64,000 bases of DNA from Aphrocallistes beatrix (taxonomy: Eukaryota > Porifera > Hexactinellida > Sceptrulophora > Aphrocallistidae): NCBI GenBank assembly GCA_963281255.1, contig OY725503.1, forward strand, positions 3,348,001 to 3,412,000. Direction: 5' to 3'. A model generated the notes under the pieces. It saw nothing but the letters and a program-made list of their open reading frames with translations, was not told the origin of the DNA and searched no databases. This document shows positions 33,725-45,694 of the stretch, one piece after another. The stretch's first letter is position 1; every line of letters starts with the position of its first letter. The translations under genes were made by a program, and so were the position numbers.

Positions 33725-33890
33725 ATTTATATAGTAAGATATCTCCTAATTCGACTATACAACATGTACGCATATTTATTATGAAATTATAGGAGTTACA
33801 TCTAAATTAAGAATAGTCTATAAATAGATTCAGAATGCTATTCCACATATAGCTTATGATTGAGTGTCTATTATTTATCAAGTAATAAAA
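33725..33890 (-). promoter_or_regulatory. conserved 5' flank of R1 with CTATTTATAG
   Basis: Blocks of this flank are conserved in R2 (45735-45875) and R3 (52230-52380): ATTTACATCTAAATTAAGAA in R2/R3, and the block CTATAAATAG followed by ATTCAGAATGCTATTCCACA in all three. On the gene strand the core reads CTATTTATAG, a perfect match to the MEF2 consensus and also TATA-like. It lies roughly 120-140 bp upstream of the start codon. Function is inferred from conservation only. Confidence 0.45.
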
Positions 33891-35085
33891 ACGATCAGAA
33901 AAATGATCGAGATTTGGATCGCTGAACATAATATCAGCTAAGATGGAGAATCAGGATCGTGATCTTTTTCACAATCGAGTAATGCCCTACTAGTAACTTA
34001 TAAGTTATAATGATTCTTGCTTATGGCTATTAAAAACCCTTCGTTGCCCCAGGAATGTGTTACACCATTTCCGGGTTGAGCTATTTTTAACAGAGAAGCC
34101 ATACAAGTTTGTGGTAGTTACTATAAATAGAAAAATCCCAGGTGTAAATAGTGAATATATTATTAACACTTTCGAAAACTCAATAATGTATATAGTGATC
34201 CTAGAAATAGAATAGGATTTAGAATCAAAATAGAACCATCAAATAGCACCATCAAAATAGAACCATAAAATCATCATGTTTTCTGAAATATCATTCTGTA
34301 ATAGGAATTACAAGTTGCATAATATTAGATCAGAGCTTGCTAAGGCTTCTAAGCGAATGTCTCAGAAGTTCACGCAACAGAACTACCATTAATTAATCTG
34401 AATAAATTAAATTAAATGAAAGTTATTAGCATTCTCAGGATTTTAGTGATTATGTTACTAGTTTATTGACCAGTAGAGAACAAATACAAATAAGTATAGA
34501 TACTACTGACTACTTTACCCTAGCCTAGGTTCTAACTGAACACGTACTTCTAATCCCTAAGGTTCGGTACTTAGGGTGATCATACTCGTAACAATTATAT
34601 GCTCCAACTGGTTCCTGCGAATTCAGTAATTAATCCAGATTTTATTGATTACTTACTACACTCATTCCAAGAGAAATTGACGTTTACAGTGTAAAGAAAT
34701 GATTCAACTCTATATGACCGAGATAAATAGCCAACCCTTTAGAAAATATGATTTTGGTGAAAAATGACGTTTAACCATCATCGATGCAAAGTGGATTTTT
34801 GGTCAGTGAGGAGACAACTTAGTAACATCGAAAAATGTAGTCCTTTTCGTTACTAATGCTGTATAAAATAACCCTATTACATATTTTTACTGCTGCTTCC
34901 TCGATTCATAAAACCTTTGTCCCTTCTTGCTTCCAATCTAAGTTGTGTAGGTTAAATATGTGGCCAGTAACCGATATGTAACGGGAACTCAATCACAAAG
35001 GCCGCTCCATGTTATGTCATAATGCTTTATTATTCTATTCCGTTGTAGTAAGTCCGTATCATATAGAGTGATATTATGATAGTAT
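33891..35085. other. spacer between R1 and R2 flanks; one dispersed repeat
   Basis: Holds a copy of the CCATTTCCGG/ATAAATAG repeat at 34040-34145. The remainder is AT-rich without ORFs or terminal repeats that I recognise. Confidence 0.35.
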
Positions 35086-35139
35086 TCCAGTAATCACACA
35101 TGTACTATTATATCAATTTAGTGTGAGTTATCTGTCCAT

Positions 35140-35286
35140 AGGAGCCGAACCCGGGGGGGCTGGGGGGCTCAAGCCCCCCCCTGGATTCGAAGATGGCCCA
35201 TAGACGCAATACAAATTTTATAGCTAAGCCCCCCCCTAGAACTACAAATTTGCCCCTAAATTTCGAAGAGTTCGGCGCCCCTGTCT
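35140..35286. mobile_element. small G/C-run MITE in R2 3' flank
   Basis: AGGAGCCGAACCCGGGGGGG at the left and GTTCGGCGCCCCTG at the right are inverted. The R5 3' flank (58850-58875) has the same surrounding sequence without the insert, which marks it as mobile. The target duplication is unclear (TCTG at least). Confidence 0.55.
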
Positions 35287-35509
35287 GAGTCATTATCTAA
35301 TCCAAATGGCTCCTTGAATTTATTGTCTTTACTTCCCCCACTACCGACTTACTTCTGGAATGTTCCATTACAATCGAATTTGAATAATTTTTTATTAAAT
35401 AAATCGTACCTAAGATTGATACAATTTTCACACAAATTCCATAAGGACTCTTCAAGTAATAATCACAAACAATATAACCAAAGTTCACAAACTATGTGTA
35501 ACATTTGGG

Positions 35510-38500
35510 TTAAATCAAGCTACAACATTTGTTGATGTTATCTGATTTTTTCCTTTTATTGCGGTTCTTTAGGAAAGCTCTTATTACCTCTTCAAAAACT
35601 TCCTTTACTCCTGTCCGAGTTAGAGCTGAGCATTCTAAGTACTTAGCTGCTCCCACTTTCTCCATCATGGATAATCCCTCTACGTACGAGATGGGTCCTA
35701 ACTCCCTGTCTCTTAAGGTCTGTACAAACTCTGCATCCTCTCGTAGGTCCAGTTTAGTCCCCACTAGGATTATGGGGGTGTTAGGACAATGATGAGACAC
35801 TTCTGGGTACCACTACACAAGGAAGACATGGATGGAATTATAATAATTTGCTATTGTCAAGCTTGGTCATGCGTATCTTATCCTTAAGTCGATGCATAGC
35901 ATTCTATACACGAAGGCAATGGCGCGCTTAACATTTTTGGGACCAGGGATTGGTTAGTTATTTAGATTGATGTTGATATTTTCTACATCGTCTTGGGAAA
36001 TTTGAAATTTGATGTTAAATTTATTAACTCCACCACTTATAAGACATCTTATAAACCATATCATAATATTTTTGAATCCATACTTTAATATTTCACTTTT
36101 ACGTTTTATTACAATTCCAATATTCCATTAATATTTAAGAAATTGACGCCATAATGATTGTGAAAGAAGTTTATCAATCATTATGTCTAGTGATGATTTA
36201 ATTAAAGTATAATACAAAAGCTAAATAATATTTATTTTTAATTAAACATTATTTGACTTGTGCAGATTTTACTTCGTGATATCACTTCCCACATCAAAAC
36301 AATCAAGTACAGCTTGGAATGCAATTTGTTTTTTATCCACCCATAATGTATATTTACAAAATTTATATCAATACCTTAGAACGTTCTATTTTCATTACCA
36401 CTTTCATCCTCTACTTACTACTTTCAACTCAGGGCCGTAGCAAGCTCATGAAAAGTGGTACGGCCATTCTTGGTGGATCAGACCGATCGTAGCGAGCAAC
36501 CATATGGGGTCTTGCGGGCTTGCCCGCCACAAATATTTTGAACCTTGTAGGCTCAAATATCGATATCAGCAGTTCTTATCAAGCAACAATAGTTCATTTT
36601 TGTAAATAGTACTATTAGGTATTTAGGTTCACTTATTGAATACAAAATCATTAAGATGTAAGGGCCGTAAAAGTGGTACGGCCTTGTTTCAACTACAACT
36701 TATTTTGACTATTCAGATGTCCTGTCTTGTCCCAGGCTGCAGATCTAACCATTTGGGCGAAGATAAATCAACTTCAATTTTTAATTTTCCCAAAGATGAG
36801 TGATTGCGAACAATGGTTCAGAGCCATTCCCAGACCAAGGAAGGATTATGAAGACAACAAACATATGAAGTACTCAATTGGAATTATTTATTTATAGTTT
36901 TATACCGTATATAGAATTCCAATTGTACCTATAGGTATGCATCAATTCGTAACAATTGGCTAAATCTAAACGATTTTGAAAAGACATATATCCCAAGTTT
37001 GATGACTGTACAAAATATTTACTAACACAATCCGCAAATCCATCTTGCACTCAGTTAAGAATTTCTGTACCTACTGCCAATATTATTTTGAATGCCACGC
37101 AACTGACGAAGTCTAGTTATCCCCCAATAAGTTATGCAGCATTTGACGATCTTAGAACCCTGTTCAAAGCTAACAAATTTTATGTCATTAAGAGAGCCCC
37201 AAAATTGACCTCGAAATCATGTTGGCCATCTCATTTAGAGCGACAAAATGTAAACTTGGCTTTGAAAATTTTTCATGAGTCTACAGTTGCAGGTCTTTCT
37301 AATTTTATTAATCATACAAACATTGGTAAAACCCATCAAACCGTTGATTTCCCCAACTTGATAAATCATATCTGGAGCATTTTCAATGTTAATTGGGTAG
37401 GAAAAGACATTCGTTTCAATAATCCATATCTAGCCCCACTGCACCACAACGACGAAAGATTATTGTTTTTGGAAAGCATCGTTAAATGACTTAATTGTTG
37501 GAGAGCTATTTCATCAACTAGGGGTAAGCTTACACCTCAACGAAATATTCAGTAAGATCCTATTTTAAGTCGTCGATTTTATGAGGGACCCTGCCGTAGA
37601 AAATTAGTTGAGATTACACTACTTGAAATTGAGAGAAATTCCAGCGATATCTGGAGGGGGGTGGTGTGTGTGTATGACATCAAAATTGGATATTCTTAAG
37701 AAGTTATCCACAACAGTCGCAAATTGCATTTTATCTAAGAAAGTAAAAAAAATTATAAACACTGTTATTGATCGCGATAACTTCAGAAATTTGCTTCCTA
37801 ATTCTTCTTTCTTCTAGATATTCAACTTAAATAGTGCCAAAGTTCACAACAGCTTTTACCAAAACTAGACGATGATCGAAACCAATTAGTTAAGAAACGC
37901 AGCTCTCACAGCTAGGCGAGGACAGAATCTTTCTATTTCAAGAAATACTATTCATCAATACATACTAAATACTACATTCTACATCATTGTTATTGCTTGT
38001 TTTATTATTACTGTACTTATATTTATCATTCTTCGTTTGTAAAAAAAGGTGTAGAAAACATCTCTGATATGTTTCTAAATTATTATAACTTAATGGTAAA
38101 GGCGATAAACCTAGTTATTATGATCGAATATTCACCAAAAACAATATATATTATAATCGCATATGGCAGATTCCTTAATTAACTAACCAATCCCTGGTCC
38201 CAAAAATGTTAAGCGCGCCATTGCCTTAGTGTATAGAATGCTATGGTTGATGATATTGTCTACTTACATTGTTTCTCACGTTCGCTAAAGAGCATGGTGA
38301 GATAAGAGAGAAACATACGAGGAACACATCTGTTTGGGGGTAGGAAAGTGGCCGCAAACGGTCGTATTCACTTTGTCCAGCTGTGTCCCATGGACAAAGC
38401 AGCACTGATAGACCATCTATATTAACGAGCACACTATAAGTATCAAATACCATTGGAATGTAGTCGCTTGGAAACGAATTGGTGCAGTAGCTTGCGATGA

Positions 38501-41500
38501 GACAGGTCTTGCCAACCGCTCTGGAGGAAATTGAGATTTGAATAGGGCTTAGATACAGTAATTAATATAAATCCTTTAAAGTATTTTTAAGCTGATACAA
38601 TGAAAATTGCCGATTTCGATTTTCTGTCAACTCACTATGACATCTTGATAATGACGTTAGCATGATATTGTAGATATCCTTACTAAGTATTAAAACTCGA
38701 TTAATATGTATGTGTGTATATATATATATCCCTGTAACGAATTGATTGAAGAAACTGCCAGGCACAGAAAGCTGATTTTTGGCATGCGTCTTTTGGCTAT
38801 GACTCCACTAAGTTCTGAGCTCAGAGCAAAATGTTGACTCATCATGGAATTATGACGTCATTGTCACATTTTTGAAAGTTAAGCAACACAGTAATTCGAG
38901 TATAACTCAGCCATTATAGGAGATAGAAGGCTGAAATTTTAATAGAATATGTATACTAACATACCTCACATATTTTGCAACTATCATCAAAAATGATGAC
39001 TCATTACTTTGTTATGACGTCATCATTACACATCTAAATTTTCTAAATTTACAAATTAGGTGATTTTAACACCAAGATGGACATATTTTGAGATGCTAAT
39101 CTCCCTTATAATTAACTAATGTGACCCTAGGCGACCGAAGGGAGCCTCCGGCGGATACAAAATGTCCACCAGCCGCGTAGCGCAAGCAAGCGAATCGCGC
39201 TTGTATCTACCATATACTTTTTGGCTGCCAAAATGGTCCTCCATAGCTAAATTTAGTCTTCCCGGACCAAATTTGGTCCGGGGACCAGTTTAAGTGAACT
39301 TTCTGTAGAGAGATGCCCTTATGGCTAGGACGGCCGTACCACGCCAATCTATATGTATGTATGTATCTCCGTACGCTCGCCACTGCGAAATTTTATACTT
39401 TGATTTTTACCAAATTTCGCATCTTCCGGATTATTTATGCGTACTACTATATTCATATTTTAACTCTTTGATAATTTAACACTCCACTACAAACCTTTGT
39501 TTAAAGATATACTAAGTAAGAACTCAACGATTAATGTAGAGCACTTTGAAAGTAATGCTTTTTTATGAGTTATTAAAATAACTATATAGTGTACATATTT
39601 TCACATCTTTTATACAGTAGAACCTCCACCAACAGGGTCTGTTGAAACGGGGTGTATATATATATATATATATATACACTAGCCGGACAAAAGTATTCGA
39701 CCACCACGAAAACCGCCATACAAATAGTATTAAAGTGAGTTTATCAACATTGAAATATGTACTCAAACTTTAAGAAATACTCTGCTTTTGATCTCAAATT
39801 AATAATCTACACATTCTAATTAAGTTAAAAACAATCTACCTCCGATACCTGATGCTACTTGTCCCTAGTTAGGGCCATTAAATATGACGGCGATTAGTGA
39901 CACAAAGTGGCACACGTTGATAATTTTCTACATTGGAACTAGTATTTGTGTTGAAAGCTTCAAAAATGGGTAATTTGGATGTGGAGTTTACGAATTAGAA
40001 ATCAAAAATATAATATTTCTTACAGTTTGAGTACATATTCCATTATAAATAGAGCCACTTTAATACTATTTGCATGGAGGTTTTCGCGGTGGTCGAATAC
40101 TTTTGTCCGGGTACTGTATATATATATATATATATATCTGCAACTTATTGATTGAAGAAACTGCCTAGCTAATTTTTGGTATGTGGGAGTCTTTTGGATA
40201 TGGGTCCACTAAGTTCTGAGCTCAGACGAAAATGTCGACTCATCATGGAAATATGACGTCATTGTCACCTTTTTATAATTAGAAATTTCAGTTTTACGAC
40301 CATAAATGATGATTAATCACTCTGTTATGACGTCATCATTACACATCAAAAAAAAAATTAAAAATTACGAATTTGTTGATTTTTTCGTGCGATATCGATT
40401 ATAACAGTTGGACAGACGTATTTCTGATTGAACTTTGGCGTATGGCAGATTGTTTCTAAGCTAATGTGATGTTTATTGTAGTATTTCTAACTAGAACCTA
40501 GACGGGATGGGAAGGGGATAAGCCTGGATATCCTATGTTTCGACTAAAATCGTAGTATAAAGCTTCACATTTAATAAAGGAGATACACTTCTAAGAGCAA
40601 GCTATAGATTTCATGCCTTACTGGAGTAGTTCTGCGCCAAGTAAGAATATCCCTACTTGGAGTTTTTGAAATATTCCTACATTACTGCGCAAAGTTGAAA
40701 TTACATTTATTTACAATTTATTTCGGGGTTTACAAGCATTATCGGGGTTGCATATGGATAGTATAGGAACATATTTTGTTAATCGAGAAATGTATAAATA
40801 TTAGTATTGTTACGGCTAAGTACGACAAGTTAGTATCAGATGAAGTGAACTTTAATATTACAATTTTGAATGAATACAGAAAGTAAATAATAGAGTAATA
40901 AGTGAGCAACGGTATATAAGAGGTATCCTACTTGTATAATCTAGTTGGGTGGTCGAATACAGTTGGTATCTAAGTAACGAAGTGTAAACTAAATAACTAA
41001 TCAAGAGTGGGAACTAATACTCAACTATAACAGTATAATGGACCTCTTTTGACAGATATTTTACCACGTTCGAAACGAAAATAACTTTCACTTCCTAACT
41101 TCAACTCCACTAGCGTTCGTTCAGTTCGTTCACCAGTCTAGACTGTGTCGTCCCGCCCGTGCGAAGATGTCGGAAGATCTTCGTGGTTATTAAGTACAAC
41201 AAGCAGACATGAGTCCACGATAGATGTCTGGAATTAGCACCCTTAATGATCTATTTCTATATTATTTAAAATGTTTATCATTATTCAGTTCACGTTCAAC
41301 TGCCGTTCGGCAACCGCTGGCGTTCGTTCAGTTCGTTCAGTGTAAATCCCTTAAGAGGTTTGCGTTCAGTTTGTTCAGTTCAAGTTCAATAAATTTGTTC
41401 GTGAACCTTTCATTCCCTGGATAATAGGTAGTGATATTATTTCAGGTCACTACATTTTCCGTATCCCAGAAATAAAGAAAGTCGGCACCAATGAAACAAT

Positions 41501-44500
41501 GCAACATCTGCAAATTGTGGCACCTTGTGAAATTTTACTAGATATTACTCGCTTACATTAAGTATCCTACTAAGACTCATATAGGCCATGGACGGCAGAT
41601 TGCAAGTGATGAACCAGGTGCTGACTGAAAGATGGATTTGTTATTTGCCCTAATACTGCCTGGGATTATCCATTTCCGGGAGATCCCCAACTTACCAAAG
41701 AAAAATTTTCAAATTTTTCACAAAATCTGGGAGGGAGAATTCGAATCAGAGTTGCACGCGGGTCGAAATTTGTAACCGCGGCCCGCAATTTTAAGTTACC
41801 AACTATAAACATAATAAGTAGACTACACTTAGGGAATCCTTTTATGGGAGTGAATTTCTGTAAACACAAATAAGTGGAAACTAACAAAGTACCATTTACG
41901 TAAGTATTCCTTAATTGGTATCTCGTGACAATTAAAAATATCGTCTCGGTTGCCATCGTGGGGAGTCCTGCCAAGATTTCCGGCCCGCGGAGCCCGCAAA
42001 CTATTATATTCGGCCCGCGTGCAACTCTGAATCGAATGCACTGAACCTATGGGAGTTGAATGTGGACAAGTACAATTTGTTTGCTCGTCCCAATGTAGCA
42101 TCAAACTAAAGTGTGTAAGGGATCCATTTTTTCAGAGCTATCAGAATTGATAGGTTGCGTCTAATATGAAACATAGGATATCCCAGGTTTATCTCCTTCC
42201 CGTCCCTTTAATTTTATCCCCACAAAAACGAACCTCTACAAAAGGGGAATTCATTGATCTTAGGTAGGAATTTTCAAATAATTTCCCCTCCGAATTTCAT
42301 ACTTATAAACCCTTTGCTCATCCTTCTTTGTAATCCCATTGGAAACTAAAAATCACTAAAATATGCCCTAAAGTATAATTATCAATAATGTCTATAAAGT
42401 TCATATCAATTTACATATACAATCTGTCACATAATTATTTAGAATTTTTCAATTTTAAGCCAACCATTATTATGAAGGTATTTCATAATCAGGGTTACTA
42501 AAACCATTTTCTTCACAAAGAGAAAAGTTTATGAATAAGATATTTTGATTTATTTATTCTCTAAGATTAATATTTCAAAAAAATTTATGATGCTACCTCA
42601 TAATAGTATTCTTTATTGCTTATACATATTTTTACTTATCTTCTCGAATATATTTCTACATAATAGCTGACTATTAACGCCCAAAAATGGCTCAAATGAA
42701 AAAGCGTGAAGATATAAAGTTATTATTAGACACTAACAGGTTTTCGCCAAGACAAATCGCCCAACAGTTGGATGTCGGAGTGGCTACTGTCTACAATGTG
42801 AGGGCCCGCTGCAACAAGAATGTTGGATTATGCCACTCTAAAGGCGCAGGAAGGTCAAATACCCTGAGAAAGTCTATTTGCAGATCAATCATTCAAAAGA
42901 TAAGAAGAAAACCATATCTATCCCTCCGAACACTAGCCAAAAATGCTTCCCCTCAAGTCTCCCATGAGACTGTCCGCCGTGCTTTATCTAGCCTCGACTA
43001 TACCAAACGTTACCCATCTAAATGTCCAATGCTTAGTGAAAAGAATCGATTAACTCGTCTTTCATGGGCAAAGAAGTTTAAATACCCTAAAAAAGCATGG
43101 GCACGAACAGTTTTCTGCGATGAAATGTCAATCTGGCTCTCTCGAGGGAAAGTAAAATGTGGACAAAAAGTGACAAAAAAATGATAGCTCTAACTACCAA
43201 ACACGCTCCGAAAATCAACGTGTGGGCAGCTTTTAGCTCAATGGGTACATTCCCAATATGCATATTTACGGATAATATGAACAGCCAGATGTTTATCAGG
43301 ATTTTGGAAGGTCATTTGCTGAGACAAGCAGAAATTTTTTTTGAAAATGAGTGGCGATTGGTCAAGGATAATGACCCAAAACATACCGCGAAGACCGTCA
43401 AGAAGTTTATCTCCGAAAAAGTCCCAGAAGCATTACCTTGGCCCTCTCAGAGCCCGGATATTAATCCGATCGAAAATCTTTTTGGATGGCTTAAGCAAGA
43501 GCTCTTAAAGAGATCTCCTTCTACTATCAGAGAACTGAAAATGGAGCTAGAAACCATCTGGGAAAACATAAGTCCGGAGTTTCTTAAGCCCTACTGGGAT
43601 TCCATGGTCCGTAGGTGCAAAATGGTTATCGAAAATGAGGGTTACTCGATTAATTATTGACTTAGAATGTTTGTACTTTATATAGAATTCAATATAGATC
43701 AGTTGCTAATTATTTCAGTGGCTCCAGCATGATTGAGAAATTCTAAATAATTATGTGACAGACTGTATACAGTCTGTCTCAGAAAAATCTGGAATTTCGA
43801 TTTATATACAGCCATAATATTCCTTTTATCAAAGATAGTGATATTGGTTAATTCTCTCTTCGAATATGCGTGTAAAGAGTAGTCTTCATTCTAAGCATCA
43901 TTTTAAAGGTTTTTTCCAAAATATTTGCTCTTTAATTATGATTACGTCATCATAACTTATTTTTGCTCCTATTTATTGAACCATAGCCTACTCTAATAAT
44001 GCCTCACAGTAAATAACCAAGGATGCGGTAATAGCCGAATGGATTAATACACGGTTACCCTAAAAGCGTTAACCATGGTCATTTTAAGCACTATTTTGGC
44101 AATTTTCTAAGCTGATTTAACCCTATTTCTAAATGGTATCAAGGTGTGATTTTTGTATAGAACCAAGATTAGTACGAGTTGATTTGAAAAATTTAGAATT
44201 TTTCAATGGAATGTTGCTACATTCCTACGTTGCTATAGTAAACCATTTTGGTCAGTTTGAGCCATATCCTGCAAACTGTAAGAACTAGGTCTTCAAATTT
44301 GATCGTATTTGATAGGCAATTGACTACTTCCTATTAGGTAATAATACAATTTAAACTTCTAAATGCACAGACTATAGAGTTATGCGACAATTTAGTGTTT
44401 TGGCCACATTCTTAAAATCAACCCATAACTCAAAACTCGTTGAATTTAGAAGTTCAAGTTGTATTATCACCTAATAGGAAGTAGTCCATTTCCTATCAAA

Positions 44501-45694
44501 CACGATCAAATTTGAAGATCTAGTTACTACAGTTTACACGAAATGGCCCAAACTGGCCAAAATACTTTACCATAACAACGCAGGAATGTAACAACATTAC
44601 ATTGAAAAATTCTAAATTTTTCAAATCAACTCGTACTAATCTTGGTTCTACACAAAATCACACCTTAATACCATTTAGAAATAAGGTTAAAACAGCTCTA
44701 AAAATCGCTAAAATTGTCCTTAGAATGACCTGTTGCGCAATGATATGATGACTAATCGAAATTTTTCCAACGGATATATGTACTTTGATACAATGTCTAT
44801 ATATGCTGGTAATACATTCTTAATGCCTATTCTGCATGGTTAATGCAGAATAGGCATTATTAAGAATGTATTAATAATTTGGCAGCCAAAACTGGTTCCC
44901 TGACAAAATTTGACTGTCAAAACTTGTCTGGGGGAACCAAATTTAGCTAGGGGCTCAGTTTTGGCAGCCAAAATTGGTCTCCTGGACCAAGTTTGACCCG
45001 GACCAGGTAAGGCGGAACAGGTCCTTTTTATGGATCCCAAGTGGCCCGCTTTAGGCGGGTCAGGTCCGCATTTGAAGATGGAAACCCGCTGACCCGCATT
45101 GGTAGTAAAACATTCGCGATGAAATATGAATTCCTGACAGATACGTAAATCTGATAGTCATAAAAAGATAGATTTCATTATAATCAGCTCGAATTATCAA
45201 ATGTATAATCATAAAATGTCATTTGTAAACAAGAACAATTCGATTTGACTCGGAAAACTTTCAGAATTCAAGAAATAGCATTTCAGGAGGAATAATTTTT
45301 TAAAATTGCTTGAGACATGGTCAGGATCCCCTAGTATCTCACATCTGAAACGCAAATAATTCTTAATATAGAAGCCAAGATTTGGAAAATACTAATACCA
45401 AACCAGGGGTAAGGCAGGTTCGGCTCTCTGAATCATAACTTAGTGACTAACTCCGTGACCCGCATTGGGCTTGGGACTTATGCATTGTGCCAGTTATCAT
45501 AATTGCTACAATAAGTGACAATAAGCTTCTAAATTCAATCCTAAATACCGATGTCGGGTAATCATTAATATGGAATTGTTGTAATAATTGATTTGAGAAC
45601 AAACTGGAATTATCTATGTATATGCATATTGTTATATAATATACAGAGCAACTCACCCATCTCCAACCACAACACATTTGATTGTTGAATACAT
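35510..45694 (-). CDS. Rac-like small GTPase R2 (three exons, long introns)
   Basis: Exons: 45657-45694 ([13 protein letters not shown]), 38268-38520 and 35510-35812; 197 residues once joined. The P-loop [35 protein letters not shown] and CAAX CSLI are intact. Switch I reads [11 protein letters not shown]: the conserved T35, which binds the Mg ion and gamma-phosphate in the GTP state, is methionine. That predicts weak effector coupling. Intron 2 holds a 2.35-kb P-superfamily element and intron 1 (7.1 kb) many elements. The exon 1 assignment relies on order and phase; it lies far away, but no other exon 1 lies between. Confidence 0.75.
36430..36686. mobile_element. hAT MITE nested in the P element, TSD TTTCAACT
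   Basis: Starts CAGGGCCGTAGCAAGC and ends AAAGTGGTACGGCCTTG; TTTCAACT at 36422-36429 and 36687-36694. An internal AAAAGTGGTACGGCC near the left end pairs with the right end. Confidence 0.8.
36717..37820 (+). pseudogene. THAP-type P transposase, broken
   Basis: ATG at 36717 gives [18 protein letters not shown] then IFNFPKDE, the start of a THAP zinc finger (C-x4-C and the FPKD motif), and a stop. A shifted frame continues [17 protein letters not shown]. The frame at 37088-37489 gives [20 protein letters not shown] and [19 protein letters not shown], typical of P/THAP9-like enzymes. A later part to 37817 is weakly similar. Several stops and shifts; no working enzyme. Confidence 0.75.
38677..39203 (+). 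mobile_element. Helitron-like element, full length
   Basis: Starts TCCTTACTAAGTATTAAAAC after A, has an internal TA run, and ends AAGCGAATCGCGCTTG before T. Same landmark order as 10058-10604. It lies in R2 intron 1. Confidence 0.65.
39204..39660. other. R2 intron-1 sequence with a GGACCAAATTTGG motif
   Basis: 39220-39310 carries TTTGGCTGCCAAAATGG and GGACCAAATTTGGTCCGG words also found at 44880-45000. The rest is AT-rich with no ORF. Confidence 0.35.
39677..40116. mobile_element. Tc1/mariner-type MITE in a TA run
   Basis: Ends CACTAGCCGGACAAAAGTAT and ACTTTTGTCCGGGTACTG with TA on both sides. The arms extend about 60-110 bp inward with few differences (GACCACC, AATAGTATTAAAGTG). It sits in a long TA run next to a Helitron-like fragment. 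Confidence 0.8.
40117..40430 (+). mobile_element. Helitron-like fragment
   Basis: Begins in the TA run, then TTGATTGAAGAAACTGCC, GTTCTGAGCTCAGACGAAAA, GACGTCATCATTACACATC and GATATCGATTATAACAG. Lacks both ends. Confidence 0.6.
40501..42204. mobile_element. inverted-repeat element with nested MITEs
   Basis: GACGGGATGGGAAGGGGATA with GGATATCCTATGTTTC at 40501-40542 is inverted at 42168-42204 (GAAACATAGGATATCC, CTCCTTCCCGTCC). The inside includes a GTTCGTTCAGTTCGTTCA array at 41110-41422 ending TTTCATTCCCTG (a hAT-like right end) and a clear hAT MITE at 41747-42029. No coding region was found. Confidence 0.45.
41747..42029. mobile_element. hAT MITE, TSD ATTCGAAT/AATCGAAT
   Basis: Starts CAGAGTTGCACGCGGG and ends CCCGCGTGCAACTCTG, a perfect 16-bp inverted pair. 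Target duplications differ at one base (41739-41746 and 42030-42037). CGGCCCGC words lie near both ends. Confidence 0.85.
42420..43765 (+). mobile_element. full-length Tc1-like transposon, TA target site
   Basis: Ends CAATCTGTCACATAATTATT and ATAATTATGTGACAGACTG, inverted over about 30 bp; TA at 42418-42419 and 43766-43767. It is 1,346 bp with one transposase. Immediately to the right, CAGTCTGTCTCAGAAAAATC looks like a terminus of a relative. Confidence 0.9.
42687..43660 (+). pseudogene. DD34E Tc1 transposase with a single frame change
   Basis: ATG at 42687 begins [20 protein letters not shown]. An N-terminal helix-turn-helix pair ([40 protein letters not shown]) binds the ends. Catalytic residues are D in [13 protein letters not shown] in [11 protein letters not shown] and E in [15 protein letters not shown], with 34 residues between the second and third: DD34E. 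One frame change occurs in an A-rich stretch near 43150-43170; the two frames overlap there. Apart from this it looks complete, at about 320 residues, which is near the usual 340. Confidence 0.9.
43985..44076. mobile_element. P-like MITE end in R2 intron 1
   Basis: CATAGCCTACTCTAATAATG then CCTCACAGTAAATAACC and AAGGATGCGGTAATAGCCG; CATAGCC family head directly before the hairpin element. Confidence 0.45.
44077..44730. mobile_element. long near-perfect hairpin element
   Basis: Arms of about 270-290 bp in opposite orientation separated by about 85 bp. The ends are GGTCATTTTAAGCACTATTT and its diverged complement ending CTTAGAATGACC. Matching blocks include GATTTGAAAAATTTAGAATT, CAACGCAGGAATGT and CCTAATAGGAAGTAGTC. 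It is non-coding and would fold into a very stable stem. Confidence 0.75.
44810..44873. repeat. 64-bp palindrome
   Basis: TAATACATTCTTAATGCCTA on the left pairs with TAGGCATTATTAAGAATG on the right around a four-base loop, with one three-base slip. Confidence 0.7.
44880..45656. other. R2 intron-1 right part
   Basis: 44880-45020 holds GGCAGCCAAAACTGG and GGACCAAGTTTGACC words (also at 39220 and 51470). 45520-45656 is the original intron-1 end shared with R3 (AAATACCGATGTCGGGTAAT, GCATATTGTTATATAATATA). Confidence 0.4.

Larger units (their letters stand above)
35895..38245 (+). mobile_element. P-superfamily (THAP) transposon in R2 intron 2
   Basis: Terminal inverted repeats of 66 bp with few mismatches, starting CATAGCATTCTATACAC and including GGCAATGGCGCGCTTAAC and GGGACCAGGGATTGGTTAG. 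The flanks GTCGATG (left) and GTTGATG (right) are a near-exact 7-bp duplication; P elements normally make 8. R1 carries the same intron without the element (AATCGATGATATTGTC), giving an empty site. It is 2,351 bp, with a THAP finger and transposase fragments inside. Confidence 0.85.

Noticed and set aside
35529-35792. Plus-strand frame opposite R2 exon 3
   Set aside because: It is the antisense shadow of a conserved Rac exon.
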